Positions 46,963 through 57,585 of a DNA stretch of 64,000 nt are shown here, one piece after another. Location of the stretch: the NCBI GenBank assembly GCA_033030425.1, contig JAUFSD010000023.1, positions 62,001 through 126,000 of the forward strand. Reading direction: 5' to 3'. Numbering within the stretch: the first letter of the stretch is position 1; each line of letters begins with the position of its first letter. This DNA comes from Verpa conica (Eukaryota > Ascomycota > Pezizomycetes > Pezizales > Morchellaceae). The notes beneath the pieces were generated by a model that had not been told where the DNA came from, did no database searches, and saw nothing but the letters and a program-made list of their open reading frames with translations. The position numbers and the translations under genes are program-made.

Positions 46963-47627
46963 ATGGCGCTATTCACGTGCGAGATATGCGAAAAGAGTAT
47001 GTCAGAGAAATACAAAGCAGCTCATCTAACTGGCAAACGACACATTAAGAAAGCTACGTCCGGAGCCGCGAGTGGGTTAGTTCCGGAGGCCCTGGGTGAG
47101 GGGCACCACCAGAGACGCAATGGCCCAACTCAAGGTATAGATTCTGAGACCTCGCTAAGACCGACTCTGACATACTTATAGAGCCCGAAAAACCAATATG
47201 GAAATGCCCTACCTGCAAGTGCACCATGAAGACACAGTATAAAAGGTGTCATTTGGGCTCCAAGCCCCACAACACAAAGCTTATCGCCAACGGTGGGACC
47301 CCTGAGTTTTGGAACTGCAATCTCTGTAACGCCACGATGGAAGTCAAGCGCCAGAATCAACATACAGCTGGGAAACGCCACATTCAACTTCTCGAAGCCA
47401 AACTACAAACAAAGAGCAAAGGGCCTCCCCACCCAAACGGCAAACAACGTATCAAAATACGCGAAGTCAAAGGTGTATATGGCGATTTAGACGACATGCC
47501 TCTCAGTGCTTGGCTAGAAACCAACGTTAAGCTTGACTGTGGTCAAAACACTATGGTCACAGCAGCGGAGGTCCAGGATGCTCGTGATGAGTATGAAAAA
47601 TTTCTGAATGTTGATGATATCTGGTAG
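46963..47627 (+). CDS. three-finger C2H2 (U1/JAZ-type) zinc-finger protein
   Basis: Two exons, 46963-47134 and 47182-47627, join in phase across a 47-nt intron to 205 residues. Three similar fingers are visible: FTCEICEKSMSEKYKAAHL then GKRH (from residue 4), CPTCKCTMKTQYKRCHL then SKPH (about 70), and CNLCNATMEVKRQNQHT then GKRH (about 102). Each has Cys-x2-Cys-x12-His-x5-His spacing, the long His spacing typical of U1-snRNP-type and dsRNA-binding JAZ fingers. An RNA-binding or nuclear role is therefore likelier than sequence-specific DNA binding. The tail has GDLDDMPLSAW and an acidic end. No nuclear signal stands out beyond Lys/Arg near PNGKQRIKI. The gene is intact, and its neighbours give no functional hint. 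Confidence 0.8.
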
Positions 47628-48812
47628 AGACCATGATGGGATCTAGGAACTACGGAGGGTATCAAGATGGAATAGATGGTCTTGTTCTTGGCTGCTATCT
47701 GTTATTTTACTAGTGCATGTACTTAAGCTTTTTCCCCTCTTGAGCCCTATGGGCCAGCTAAGAGAGGTTCCAATACCTATCTGTTCATTTGTATAAGAGG
47801 GGGGATTCTATAAATTCACCCTTGTGATTTCTCTAAGTTGATACATTACCTAACCGACCATATTTATTATTTTGTGACTAGTGGATATAACCTCAAGTCC
47901 CGAAGACGTCACTCAGCTGAGCCCGGGCAACAAGAGTGTAACTGCAAGGTGGTACAGGGTTATGCTGTGGCTTCCATACGCAATCCGATGATCGGGGCAG
48001 ACGTTATGGATTACTAATCCAGAGATGAATAAAATTAGATACTTCCAAGTACGTGTTTACCCCCCATCCATTACATGTCATGTAGACCTAAAGTTTAGCC
48101 AAATTGCAATACTGTACTTCTACAGCTTCTGACATGGCCAAGAATACAAGCCTGGTATGGATCATCCTATTCTGGAATTCGTTATAGCAGCTCTAGTCGG
48201 GATTCCGGCAGCCAAGATTCAGTGTTCTGGGGATACATTCTAACACTTCACAATTCTCGACTGACTTTGCGCCCTGCCCGCCCGAACGTTTATCCATCCT
48301 AAATAATGCCACTGCCAAAAGGCCTCTCGTTACAATGCTGTGCCTATTAATTTGGAGTCGCCCATATTTAGGCGTGCCCATCTCTTGGCGTTGCATTAAT
48401 CCGCGACTGGTATGCAGCCAAGAACAACCCCCAGAGGCCATTAAACCGTTAGAAGTCAATGCACACAGCCAGTGCATCAAAGTTGTGAGGCACAAGCGCA
48501 AACATTTAATTCGCTGGCCTCGCTTAGTTCGCTCTGCATCTTCTCTAAATTAAATTTAGAGTCAAACATACTACTTAGTTAAGCGCCTCGATAGAGACCG
48601 AGGGTATTATATTATATTAGGGTATCACAACCCCCAATATATAATAGTGGCTTTCTCTTGGCTGGCTCCCCCCCTATACATCTTCGCCAACAGTATTAGC
48701 GATAATCAGCCCGATAATGAAGCCCGTTCCTACGTATGGGATGATCACTCTACCTAATATGTGGTGGTAACCGTTTCATGTCACACAAAGCCCCTAGTCC
48801 TATCAATGCTCC
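47628..48812. other. intergenic, no gene seen
   Basis: About 1.2 kb between the zinc-finger gene and the miniature element. No supportable frame or RNA gene. Confidence 0.5.
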
Positions 48813-48942
48813 TACTTGTCCCCCAGGGAAAGAACCAGAAAACAGGGGGGTCTATTTTGTATAGTGTGGCGTCGTGCACAGATATTTTACCATACAAATC
48901 GTGACCCCCCTGTTTTTAGGTTCTTTCCCTGGGGGATAAGTA
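48813..48942. mobile_element. 130-bp miniature inverted-repeat element (MITE)
   Basis: Two arms of about 40 nt are near-perfect inverted copies. The left reads ACTTGTCCCCCAGGGAAAG, then AACCAGAAAACAGGGGGGTC. The right is its reverse complement with three changes. The loop is about 50 nt. The outermost dinucleotides are TA on both sides, which suits Tc1/mariner-type insertion. There is no coding capacity. Confidence 0.8.
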
Positions 48943-49264
48943 ATGCATATTCAAGGGGGGGTTCAGCCTTCAGAGCAAGGATTAGTCGATGACAGTACTA
49001 TGAAGAAAACGGTATAATATCTAACCACTCACTCGCACCGCCCACTTGTAGAGACACTCCCAGTATATATATCTGGTCCCGTTGGGTGCTCCCGCGCTAG
49101 CCTTCGTTCGGCACCTAGGGTGATAAATCTCCGACCTAATTTCCACCTAATTGCTGGTTTTCCTTCGACATAATACTCAGGGGCTACGAACCTCAGATGG
49201 TAGTTTAATCAACTCTATCAGCAACTTTTTCCTACGAAACAGAAATATTCGCTACGGGATTTAA
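48943..49264. other. upstream region of the lectin gene
   Basis: About 320 bp without a gene. It presumably holds the promoter of the lectin gene. Confidence 0.45.
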
Positions 49265-50742
49265 ATGTCGAATTTACGGTACGAGGAGGGGAAACAGGCC
49301 GTCTCTGGGACTATTGTCTACCCACACTCCGAGATACCAAATGCCTTTAATCAAAAAATACCATACGCTCCGGAAGATGCACCAGAAGTTGTGCAATATC
49401 AGTACGGCTCGGTCCTTCCCGACGGACAATCTTTCGAGCCTGGGCTACAGACTACTCCACACGAAGAGAAGACCCCGAGAACTATATGCGGTCTGAGGAG
49501 GAGGACATTTTGGATTTTGGCCGGTATTGGGATTCTTGTAATATTAATAGTGGCAATTGTGGTCCCGGTGGTGGTGACAAAAAAATCATCAAGTAATACA
49601 AGTGACAAGTAAGTCACGGGCAGGTCCTATAGTGATATAATACATCTACTAACTCATCCCAGCGATACTACACCCACATCTACCACTACCGCTACACCAA
49701 CAACTACAACAGATGCATCTACAAGTGCGACACCCTCCAGTAACATGTTGGACGGCTCAGGATTTGCAGCTATCTCGTCCGGCACCTCTCTGCTTTCTTT
49801 CTACCAGAAGGATAATGGCGACATCTTCTACGAAACACAAACTGGGGAGAGGGTAGTCGATGGCCCCGCAATCGTTCCTAACCTTACTGATGCAAAAGTT
49901 GGAACACCGTTGGCTTCAGTGAGCTGGGATGATGGACAACAGGTACAATTTGAAATAACTCTAAATTTATAGCTATTAGCTAACAACCTGGATCTGCTAA
50001 ATAGGTACGGCTTTACTATCTCAACGACCTTAACGAGCTTCAAGAGCACAGCTACAACGGTGGATCATGGGCTCAAGGCTCTCTTTCATCAATGGGTATA
50101 AAGGCTCTGGAAACATCACAGCTCGCAGCAATTATATTCGGATCTGCCGGAATAAGACTTTACTTCCAGGTATCTGGCTTGGTAATCCAAGAGTACACAT
50201 GGAATGATGGTGGCTGGAGTCTATCACAATCGCTTCCAGCTGGAATCTCCGGTACCGGGCTAGCAGCATTATACTACCCGCCTGAGGATATTAGGGTTTA
50301 CTACCAAACAAGCGAAGACGACCTAGTCATTCATGAGATGACATATGGCTGGCCCACAGCAAAAAAGTGGGGAGAGTGTGAGATTCACCTACCTTCAAAA
50401 TAACCTTCAAAGAAATTGTTTTCTAATATTCTTTTTTTTTATACAGCTCCTTTTTCCACTAGTGTAAAAGCACTTGGAGTAAAAGGGTCCCGAATAGCAG
50501 CTGTTTCTTGGGGAAACTCATCAGATTTCGACATGCGCATACTCTACCACCCTCTTTCAAACGCTAACTCGATAAATATATGTTCCTGGTTGAACTCAAC
50601 CTGGGAAGGACCAAAGACTATTGTCGCAAGTGGCTCTGTGGATAATGCTGCCATGAGTGCGATGAGTCCGGCAACCAACCAATTCCGCCTAATATACCAA
50701 GACACGACAAACTCGTCTACAGATTTATGGATTGTTGAATAG
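49265..50742 (+). CDS. membrane-anchored fucose-lectin-like beta-propeller protein
   Basis: Four exons (49265-49608, 49663-49942, 50005-50377, 50447-50742) join in phase to 430 residues. Residues 1-80 are a polar cytoplasmic-looking region ending in RRR. Residues 82-104 form one transmembrane helix (FWILAGIGILVILIVAIVV). A Ser/Thr-rich stalk follows (TTTATPTTTT), then a propeller domain of about 290 residues. The blades show the recurring pattern of the fungal AAL-type lectin family: VRLYYLND, IRLYFQVSG, IRVYYQTSE, MRILYHPLS and FRLIYQDTT, with TW(N/E) turns. Arg in this place contacts fucose in AAL-type lectins. Topology is predicted type II: lectin outside, N-terminus inside. Most known members are soluble, so the anchor suggests a cell-surface recognition role. 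Sugar specificity cannot be read. Confidence 0.82.
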
Positions 50743-53037
50743 ATTCCTTCCCATAGCGACTAAAAAAAAATATTCTTCCTCATTTATATAACCCCCTCGT
50801 TTGGCAGGAATAGATGGGTTTAAATTATGTAATTACATTCAGCGCTAGTTAGCATATTGGTATATATATATACGCTATTTGCTTAGTTTAGCGGTAACAG
50901 TTTATTTGGCCATCAGGCTTCGATATTGGCGTTTCTGTATATATAGTAGTTACGGTGTATATAGGTGTAGGGAGAAATCTGCCAGGCCTCTTTAGATAAT
51001 CTGAGGGCTCTTGCATCTGTAGATTCGCATTCATTGGTTATCAGATTTAACCGTAAAACTTTCCTTTCCCCAAACACACTAGGGTAGGTCTTTCTACTTT
51101 ATAAAACTCTAGGACGAACTCAACCTAATCCTATACTAGGCACTCCTAATACCTATTGGCCGAAAGGATTTGTCAGCAAATAACGTAGGTGAACTAGAGG
51201 CCACGGGTTTACCGGGTAAGCACTGTGGAGAACGCTAAGGAGATGAAGCTAGCGGAGCTGTAGATAAGAGATGTTTCCTCTGTTAGTCAGACAACCAATC
51301 CGACATCTTGTGCATATGATATTTGTGCACCAGAATCTTCCTGTTGAACTGAGACGCGACCACAGCACCTATAACCAAACTCACATCGGATGATGACGGC
51401 TAGCCTAGTGTTTGGAAGACTGAACCAGACATAACAAATAGCACAAAAGAGCATTGTGTTGCTTACATCACCAAGTAAACCAAATAGTACCATACCAATA
51501 CCCTTCAAGTGCTGGAATCATTCATTAGTAGCTAGCGTAAGTTTCATGAGAAGACACGCTTCCGAATTTGTCTTTCTGATAATATGCAAGTTCAACAGGA
51601 AAGCCGCTGTAGACCTAGCACTGACCCCCCATACGTATTTTTTAAAAATTGTATCAGAGAACGTCAACTATGTGGTATAGGACTTTACGACTTGGGAGGA
51701 GAGGGTGGGATGCTCTGGCAGAGTGCTAGTGTCCACCATCGACAAGTATAGTTAATAGATGATGAGAAAACAGAATAAAGAAAAAATACGAAAGATGGTA
51801 GTCTCATCCACCCTCCCTAGATCTGCTGCGCAGCGTCATAAGGCCTGTTGCGCTTACCTCCTCCGACAGGTTGGGTTTTTCGGTGTATGAAACCATCACA
51901 CAAATCTAGGCACCTTCGAAGGTTAAAAGCCCCCCCTCCCGAAGAGATCCGAAGGTTTCGGAGATAACTCAAGGCTTAATTCTCGGGGATTTCCTACTCT
52001 AGACTGTATGGGGCTTGGCATGAGACTAGGAAGATGACTGGTGGAGAGACTGGAAGTGACGTAGGGTAACCACTGTGTGGAGATAAGTCAGCAAGCGGAG
52101 CCACGCTACAGAAGGCACGCCTAAGAAGAGAACACAGGCTCGTGGGATACTGCCTTGAAATACCCGTGCACACCTTTAATGCCCGGAGGGATTACAACTC
52201 TGCGATTCACATGTGCGGTATAGTATGCAGCGTAGGATGACTCCGGAAGAGTGAGAACTCGTGATTCCACCCTACCGGGATAAGGAATACAAAATAATTC
52301 CTGGGACTATTCGAGATATTATAATGATATAAATCTTGCATGTCGTTTATAAGATAAAATACTGAAAATTTACAGTGACATCATTTATTATAGTTCGTTC
52401 TCTATCATAACCTCGAAAAAGTATTTGTCCAAACAGCTGCGTTGAGCAACCATACTTCTCTGATTACTGATTTCAAGTATCCGTTTTCTGTCAATAACGT
52501 CTTGTTGGTTGTGTTCTTGTTTTCAAAACTAGCAATACTCCGATGATTGTCGCTCATCCGTGGCTCCTGCAGCTCATGGGTACGTACTTTCTTACTCGTT
52601 TTTACTGTTTCTATTAATAGGTACACGTCCCATTGGATTCGCTAATAGCTGATGCGATGAGCCTCTTACTATTTTAGTTTCTAAGTCAAGTCGCCAATGA
52701 TTGATTATCTTCTATCCAGGCTATTGGTGCACATCTAAGACTTTTGTACGTGTTCCTTAACATCTGGTAGTTCTTGGCAATTCCTATAGAATTGCCGGGA
52801 ACCTACTATTTTTACTTTTGCAAAATCTGCACAAGATCATCAAATAAAATAAAGGGACTAGATTTTGATATAGGTACTAATCAAATTTTATCAAGCCCAT
52901 TCCCTAAGCCCAGTCCTGGGGTAAAATATATAGTACTTAGGCCGACGCTACTCCCATACCTTAAACTTAATATCTACAGTGCCACCTTCTATCAAAAAAA
53001 ACCCAAACACAGAAGAATATACCCAGAAAGACCCGAA
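50743..53037. other. intergenic with weak repeated blocks
   Basis: About 2.3 kb without a credible gene. Two blocks, 51188-51262 and about 52055-52105, share GGTAA.CACTGTG..GGAGA followed by AGCGGAGC and look like a dispersed repeat. The last 250 bases are the 5' region of the next gene. Confidence 0.45.
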
Positions 53038-53658
53038 ATGTCTGCTCTGCAAGACCAATCACCTACCCCTCCTCCACCGACCATCTCGCCAATCCGTCTA
53101 AACGAAAGCCAAATTGATCCCATAGAATCTCACCTAGGCCGTACACACAGTCGACCGGCCTCACTTGCCAGCATCTCTAATTCCGCCCGCCAATCTGTTA
53201 TCTATAACAACGAGACTGGCATGCGCGAGGATTTCTACACGATACCACTTCACGAAACGACAATAGCGGAACCACCCTATGACGAGCGAAGAGAAACAAT
53301 CTTGATCGCCTTTCTGCTATTCCTAGCATCTATAGCGTTTTCCGGGGCGCTGATTGTCTGCGTTCTTGTTTCACTGGCAGATGGACCTGCCATGGATGCT
53401 CCGGTGCCAGTTTTATTATTTGCAATGTCGGCGTTTCTGGTGGCTGCGGGGTTGCTCGTTGCAAAAGGTGTGAGTTTGTGGTTGAAGAAGAGAGACAGAC
53501 GCAATGCTCGTAAAATCTCTGAGGTGAAGGAGGAGAAAATTGATGCTTACACAAAAGGGTTTTCTGGAAATACTCCGTCAAACGGGTTAACTGGAAACAC
53601 TCCGCCGAATGGGTTAAATGGGGGCATTCCGAAACAGAACGATGGCGGGCAGGTATAG
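53038..53658 (+). CDS. small two-pass membrane protein, fungal, unknown function
   Basis: Single exon of 206 residues. I chose the ATG at 53038 (MSALQDQSPTPPPP); the frame is open further upstream, but without an ATG. Residues 1-85 are hydrophilic and Pro/Ser-rich. Two hydrophobic helices follow at about 87-112 (ILIAFLLFLASIAFSGALIV) and 121-148 (APVPVLLFAMSAFLVAAGLL). A strongly basic segment (LKKRDRRNARK) comes directly after the second helix. The tail has two GNTPSNGL-type repeats. The layout predicts both ends in the cytoplasm. I recognise only a general type of ascomycete hypothetical membrane protein, without function. Confidence 0.65.
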   Translation: MSALQDQSPTPPPPTISPIRLNESQIDPIESHLGRTHSRPASLASISNSARQSVIYNNETGMREDFYTIPLHETTIAEPPYDERRETILIAFLLFLASIAFSGALIVCVLVSLADGPAMDAPVPVLLFAMSAFLVAAGLLVAKGVSLWLKKRDRRNARKISEVKEEKIDAYTKGFSGNTPSNGLTGNTPPNGLNGGIPKQNDGGQV

Positions 53659-54793
53659 CATTACCAACAGTTTTTCACCATTCAGTTGACGATCTTTTTC
53701 GCTCCTTTTTTTCGGTTTTTTTTTTGTTATATAAATATTTGTGTTTTAGGGCTTCGTGTATCATGTGAGCTGTGCGATTCAAGAATTGCTCAGACAGCGT
53801 ATACACGTACCTACGAACGATTTCCTTGGGTTGGCCGGGCAGCACTTGCGAGTTATAGATTTACCGGATATGGGATATGAAACTTCATATACAAAGCAGG
53901 CATTGCAATCTCTTTTTATCTTTAATTATTTTTCCTTTTCTTGCCCATCAACTTGATATCAATCCTCTTTATGAAAGTAAGGGCTACCATCCATCCAAAC
54001 CGATCTGTATATCCTTTCTTGACAAAACCAATCGACATTAGATAAAAAATATCTAGGCTACTTCCCCACTGTAGGCAGTATATAAATGGGTTCAATGATG
54101 ATCTATTCAGGGGGTTGCCCCACGGTTACGTCTATACACTACATGCTAGTCTGGTTCTTACTAAGCCTTGCTTAGCGCTCCCTATATCCACAATAGAATT
54201 TGTATGAGGCGTTATAATTACTACAGCACTTGAGGTAAAGCGAGTGATTACTCGTGCATGGGTTATATACGAGATGAGTCACCTCCGCGACAAGGACTAC
54301 TTATGGCCCAAACTTAAATAAGAAGGTTCTCACTCTTATTCTTAGAGGTCTAATCGTCCGATTCGTCTCTTTTCAGTGTCTAATCGAGTCAGCAGTAGGA
54401 AACGCACGAATGAATAGTAATACGTGATTTAGCCTACAACATTAAGCCTTGACAGTATTCTTATTATCATTACTCATGAGCATGCGTACGCGTACACAAC
54501 CCAAGTATATGAAACTAACAAACAGAAACCCATAGTCCAGGATCGGATTACTAAAAACTAATCCGATCCTTGTTCCGCCAAAAAACACCAAAAAAAAAAA
54601 ATGCAATGACGGATATCCCCCCAATCGGCCGAGACTAGAGGTAGGGGGGAGGGGGGGTAAAAGAAATTAAAAGTAAAAGCCACTAGTACATATATATTCT
54701 TCGAGCCTAATCTTGATTACGCGCTTCTTCTTTTAGTCACTCACCTAATTAATATTATTAGCTTTGGAAGTAGTAGACATAAAAGTGACTGAC
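53659..54793. other. intergenic between convergent genes
   Basis: About 1.1 kb holding two 3' flanks. T-runs at 53700-53725, an A-run near 54590 and a G-run near 54645 are present. No gene is seen. Confidence 0.5.
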
Positions 54794-55558
54794 CTACAAG
54801 AAGAATGCAGCAACTGCCATCAACCCAACAGCAAGCCCATTAGCTCCAACAGTAGCAGCACCTCCAGTGTACGCCGGCACCATAGGCATAGTTGGTGTAG
54901 TGGTGTTCATAGGGGGCTTAACAGCACTAGGGCTCAAAGTCATGCTCGGCATGGTGCAATTATAGCAAGGAACATGAGTCGGCATAACCGGGTGGCTCGT
55001 TGATAGAGAATAGGACGGGGTAACAGTAGGCAACATAGTATGCGACGTCGGCGAGACAGTAGGGCAGTATGTAAGCGTCATTGTAGTAGGCTGAGGACCA
55101 CAATGCTTGCAGACAGTCACGGTGGTGGTGAATCCCTTAGGGATAGAGGAAGTTGGGCGAATAGTTGGGCATGCGGTGGCACAGTGCTCAGTAACCGTGT
55201 AAGTCTTGTGGCACACACCAGTAGCGCAGATAGAATCGTAGACGGTGGTATAGCAGGCGCTGTAGGCGAGTGAGGTCGTAGTGTAGGTGCGCGTGAAGTT
55301 TGCGGTGGCTGTGACGGTAGTAGGCAGGACTGTTGGCACGATTTCTGTGGTGGGCAGGTATGCGGTCCTGGTGCCAGGATTGAGAGTCACGGTGGATCCT
55401 GGAGCGGTGACAGTTCTTGGTGGAGCGTATGGGAGACCATAGCCATACTCGTACTCGTCTGCATCACCGTAGCCAAAATCCAAGTCGAACGGGTCTGCAG
55501 CAGTGACACTGACAGCGGCGCAGAAGATACCGAAGACGGCAAGAAGCGAAGAGTGCAT
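54794..55558 (-). CDS. GPI-anchored Ser/Thr-rich cell-wall protein
   Basis: Single exon of 254 residues, ATG at 55558. Residues 1-20 form a signal peptide (LLAVFGIFCAAVSVTAA). An acidic Tyr/Gly stretch follows (DADEYEYGYGLPYAPP), then a long Thr/Ser/Pro-rich region with many O-glycosylation candidates, two NxT/S sites and about ten Cys in pairs such as CYTTVYDSICATGVC and TVCKHCGPQP. The C-terminus (TGGAATVGANGLAVGLMAVA) is a GPI-attachment signal: small residues followed by a hydrophobic tail with no charged end. The protein should be attached to the plasma membrane or wall glucan. I do not recognise a named adhesin family. A TATATATAA stretch lies just upstream on the minus strand. Confidence 0.8.
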   Translation of the reverse strand: MHSSLLAVFGIFCAAVSVTAADPFDLDFGYGDADEYEYGYGLPYAPPRTVTAPGSTVTLNPGTRTAYLPTTEIVPTVLPTTVTATANFTRTYTTTSLAYSACYTTVYDSICATGVCHKTYTVTEHCATACPTIRPTSSIPKGFTTTVTVCKHCGPQPTTMTLTYCPTVSPTSHTMLPTVTPSYSLSTSHPVMPTHVPCYNCTMPSMTLSPSAVKPPMNTTTPTMPMVPAYTGGAATVGANGLAVGLMAVAAFFL

Positions 55559-57585
55559 TTTGATTGAGGATATATATAAAAAAGTTCTTTGAAGGGTGAA
55601 AGAGTTGTTTGGGTAACTGAAATATCTATACCGCAAGGTAAACTTAACGAGTGACTAGAGAAAGAGAAAGCTGAGGAAATGATTGATATCTAGGAGGAAA
55701 TATCAAGAACTATCATACGCGGAAATTCACTAGATTTATGGAAACTCAGGAAGAGAGACCAGACGGGAAGGAATGTTTCATGACACCCAAAACATTAGCT
55801 CATGGTATGTGTTTTTCTCCATTCCTAGCTGTTGTAAGGGAAATAATTGATGTCGGCACTATCCCTACGACAAATGCGGTGTATATATCCCAAAGAATGA
55901 GGATTCTAGCAAGTCAAAGGAAGGGATTTCAACTAATGTCTATGTAAGGAGTATTGATTCAAGCCCAATTCTTGACTGCTGTGCGTGCCTCAGTTTCCAT
56001 CGGTTCGTGCCTTGCAGGCTCGTTGGGTTGCCAAGTCCATGCATTCTAGATGGTTTTGGCTCCTTTAATGCAAGGGCACCTCTGCAAACTCGACACCTAA
56101 GTAGAGCTTCTCGAATCCCCGTCGGGGGAATATTTAAGAACCCAAAGCCTATGCCTATCTATGCCTATACCTAATGCGAACAATGGATAGCTAGAATTGC
56201 AGCCTAGTAAAATATCAGCAACAACCTAAAGATCATTCCGACGTCTACCCTTAAAGGGAACTCCTTATAAGGCGAGCCCATGCCAGCTAATAACCTAGTA
56301 ACTCAAAAATACTATCTCCGTCCAGGGTTGTATCTCCGCTACTAACCTCCAAAGGGAATTTCTGAGGCTCAGCTGAAAGCTTAGGGCTTTGGGGAATTAT
56401 CCTAAGCCCTTCTGAGAAGATCTATAATCACTGGGCAGAGATAGTGAGGTACTACGGGGTTCCCATAAATGACACTGGGAACAGATTCTCACGTATATGT
56501 GATCATAACTATAGGGAAGAAGGCCTAGAGCCCTATAATGTATCCCATGACTCAAAGAGTGTTCGTACTGCTCTTACAATGCGATGCCATTGAAGATGTC
56601 TGCAATTCATTCATGTCGCATATAAAGAAGCAATCCTGATATCGCCAGGCCAACTCATTCGTGCGATGCCCAGGCCATCTCAACAGCCCATGTCTCAGTT
56701 AAACTTGATCCAGATGTGTAGCACAGCATACAACTTACCACACCAACTTGCCGGTCCCGAGCCCAATATGCAATCCCGGGCTTCGGAACCAAACTTTGAG
56801 TGCGATCGGGCCTGTCCTCGCACCGGGATTCTAGGCCTTTAATACACGTCAGTGGTAGCACATGAATATACATGTATATATGACTGATTGTTTCTCCACC
56901 TGGTACGATTACCTGATGAATTAGCTGTGCGCACTCCCTTAATTCCCTTACCTCCTCTTCCTTCACCTCCACACAGTGTTAATAACCCTCCGGAGATAAC
57001 GGACCATGATGCTGTTAGCTACGAAGGCGGCCAATCTACTTATTATTGGAACCCTGCCGGCGAACTTCGGCAGGGACCCGATATCCGCCCCAACAGTCGG
57101 GGCCGAATGCACCTGCTGGATTGAACCATTGCAGGCCACGCCACCGCGTCGCGGGAGCTCTTCCGGAACGTTAATCCAATCGCCTACACAGTAAATGGTC
57201 ACTTCCGAGGCCGCAGAAGTTGATCGCTGGTCACAAAGTTTGGGGATATGTACACATCTTGCACCCATAAGTGCAGACAGCACTCGACCGAGAAGCGATG
57301 ATACCCGTTCGCTAAAGCGCCAAATCATGACCTGAAGCAGCCTCCTGGCTTTTCTTTTTTTTTATTACACTCCCGCAACTACAGATTCATAAAGTCATAG
57401 CGGTAGCAGCTTTGATTCCTCGGGGCTTCGGACCCCGAGTAGTCCTCAACTGAGCACTTGGCATCGAGCAGGCCGGCTAACACGGCACTGAGGCTCCCCA
57501 TGATGGATTGATTACACGACAGTAGAAAGGTATCTGGTAGAATTTTATAACGGCCACGTCTTATATCTGGCCTTGCTCAGGAGTC
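55559..57585. other. intergenic, no gene seen
   Basis: About 2 kb. A GC-richer patch at 57050-57330 has overlapping open frames on both strands and a CCCTGCCG/CGGCAGGG hairpin at 57052-57076. I could not match it to any family. Confidence 0.45.

Noticed and set aside
56963..57328. GC-richer overlapping frames on both strands
   Set aside because: No recognisable motif in either direction and no splice-supported extension.
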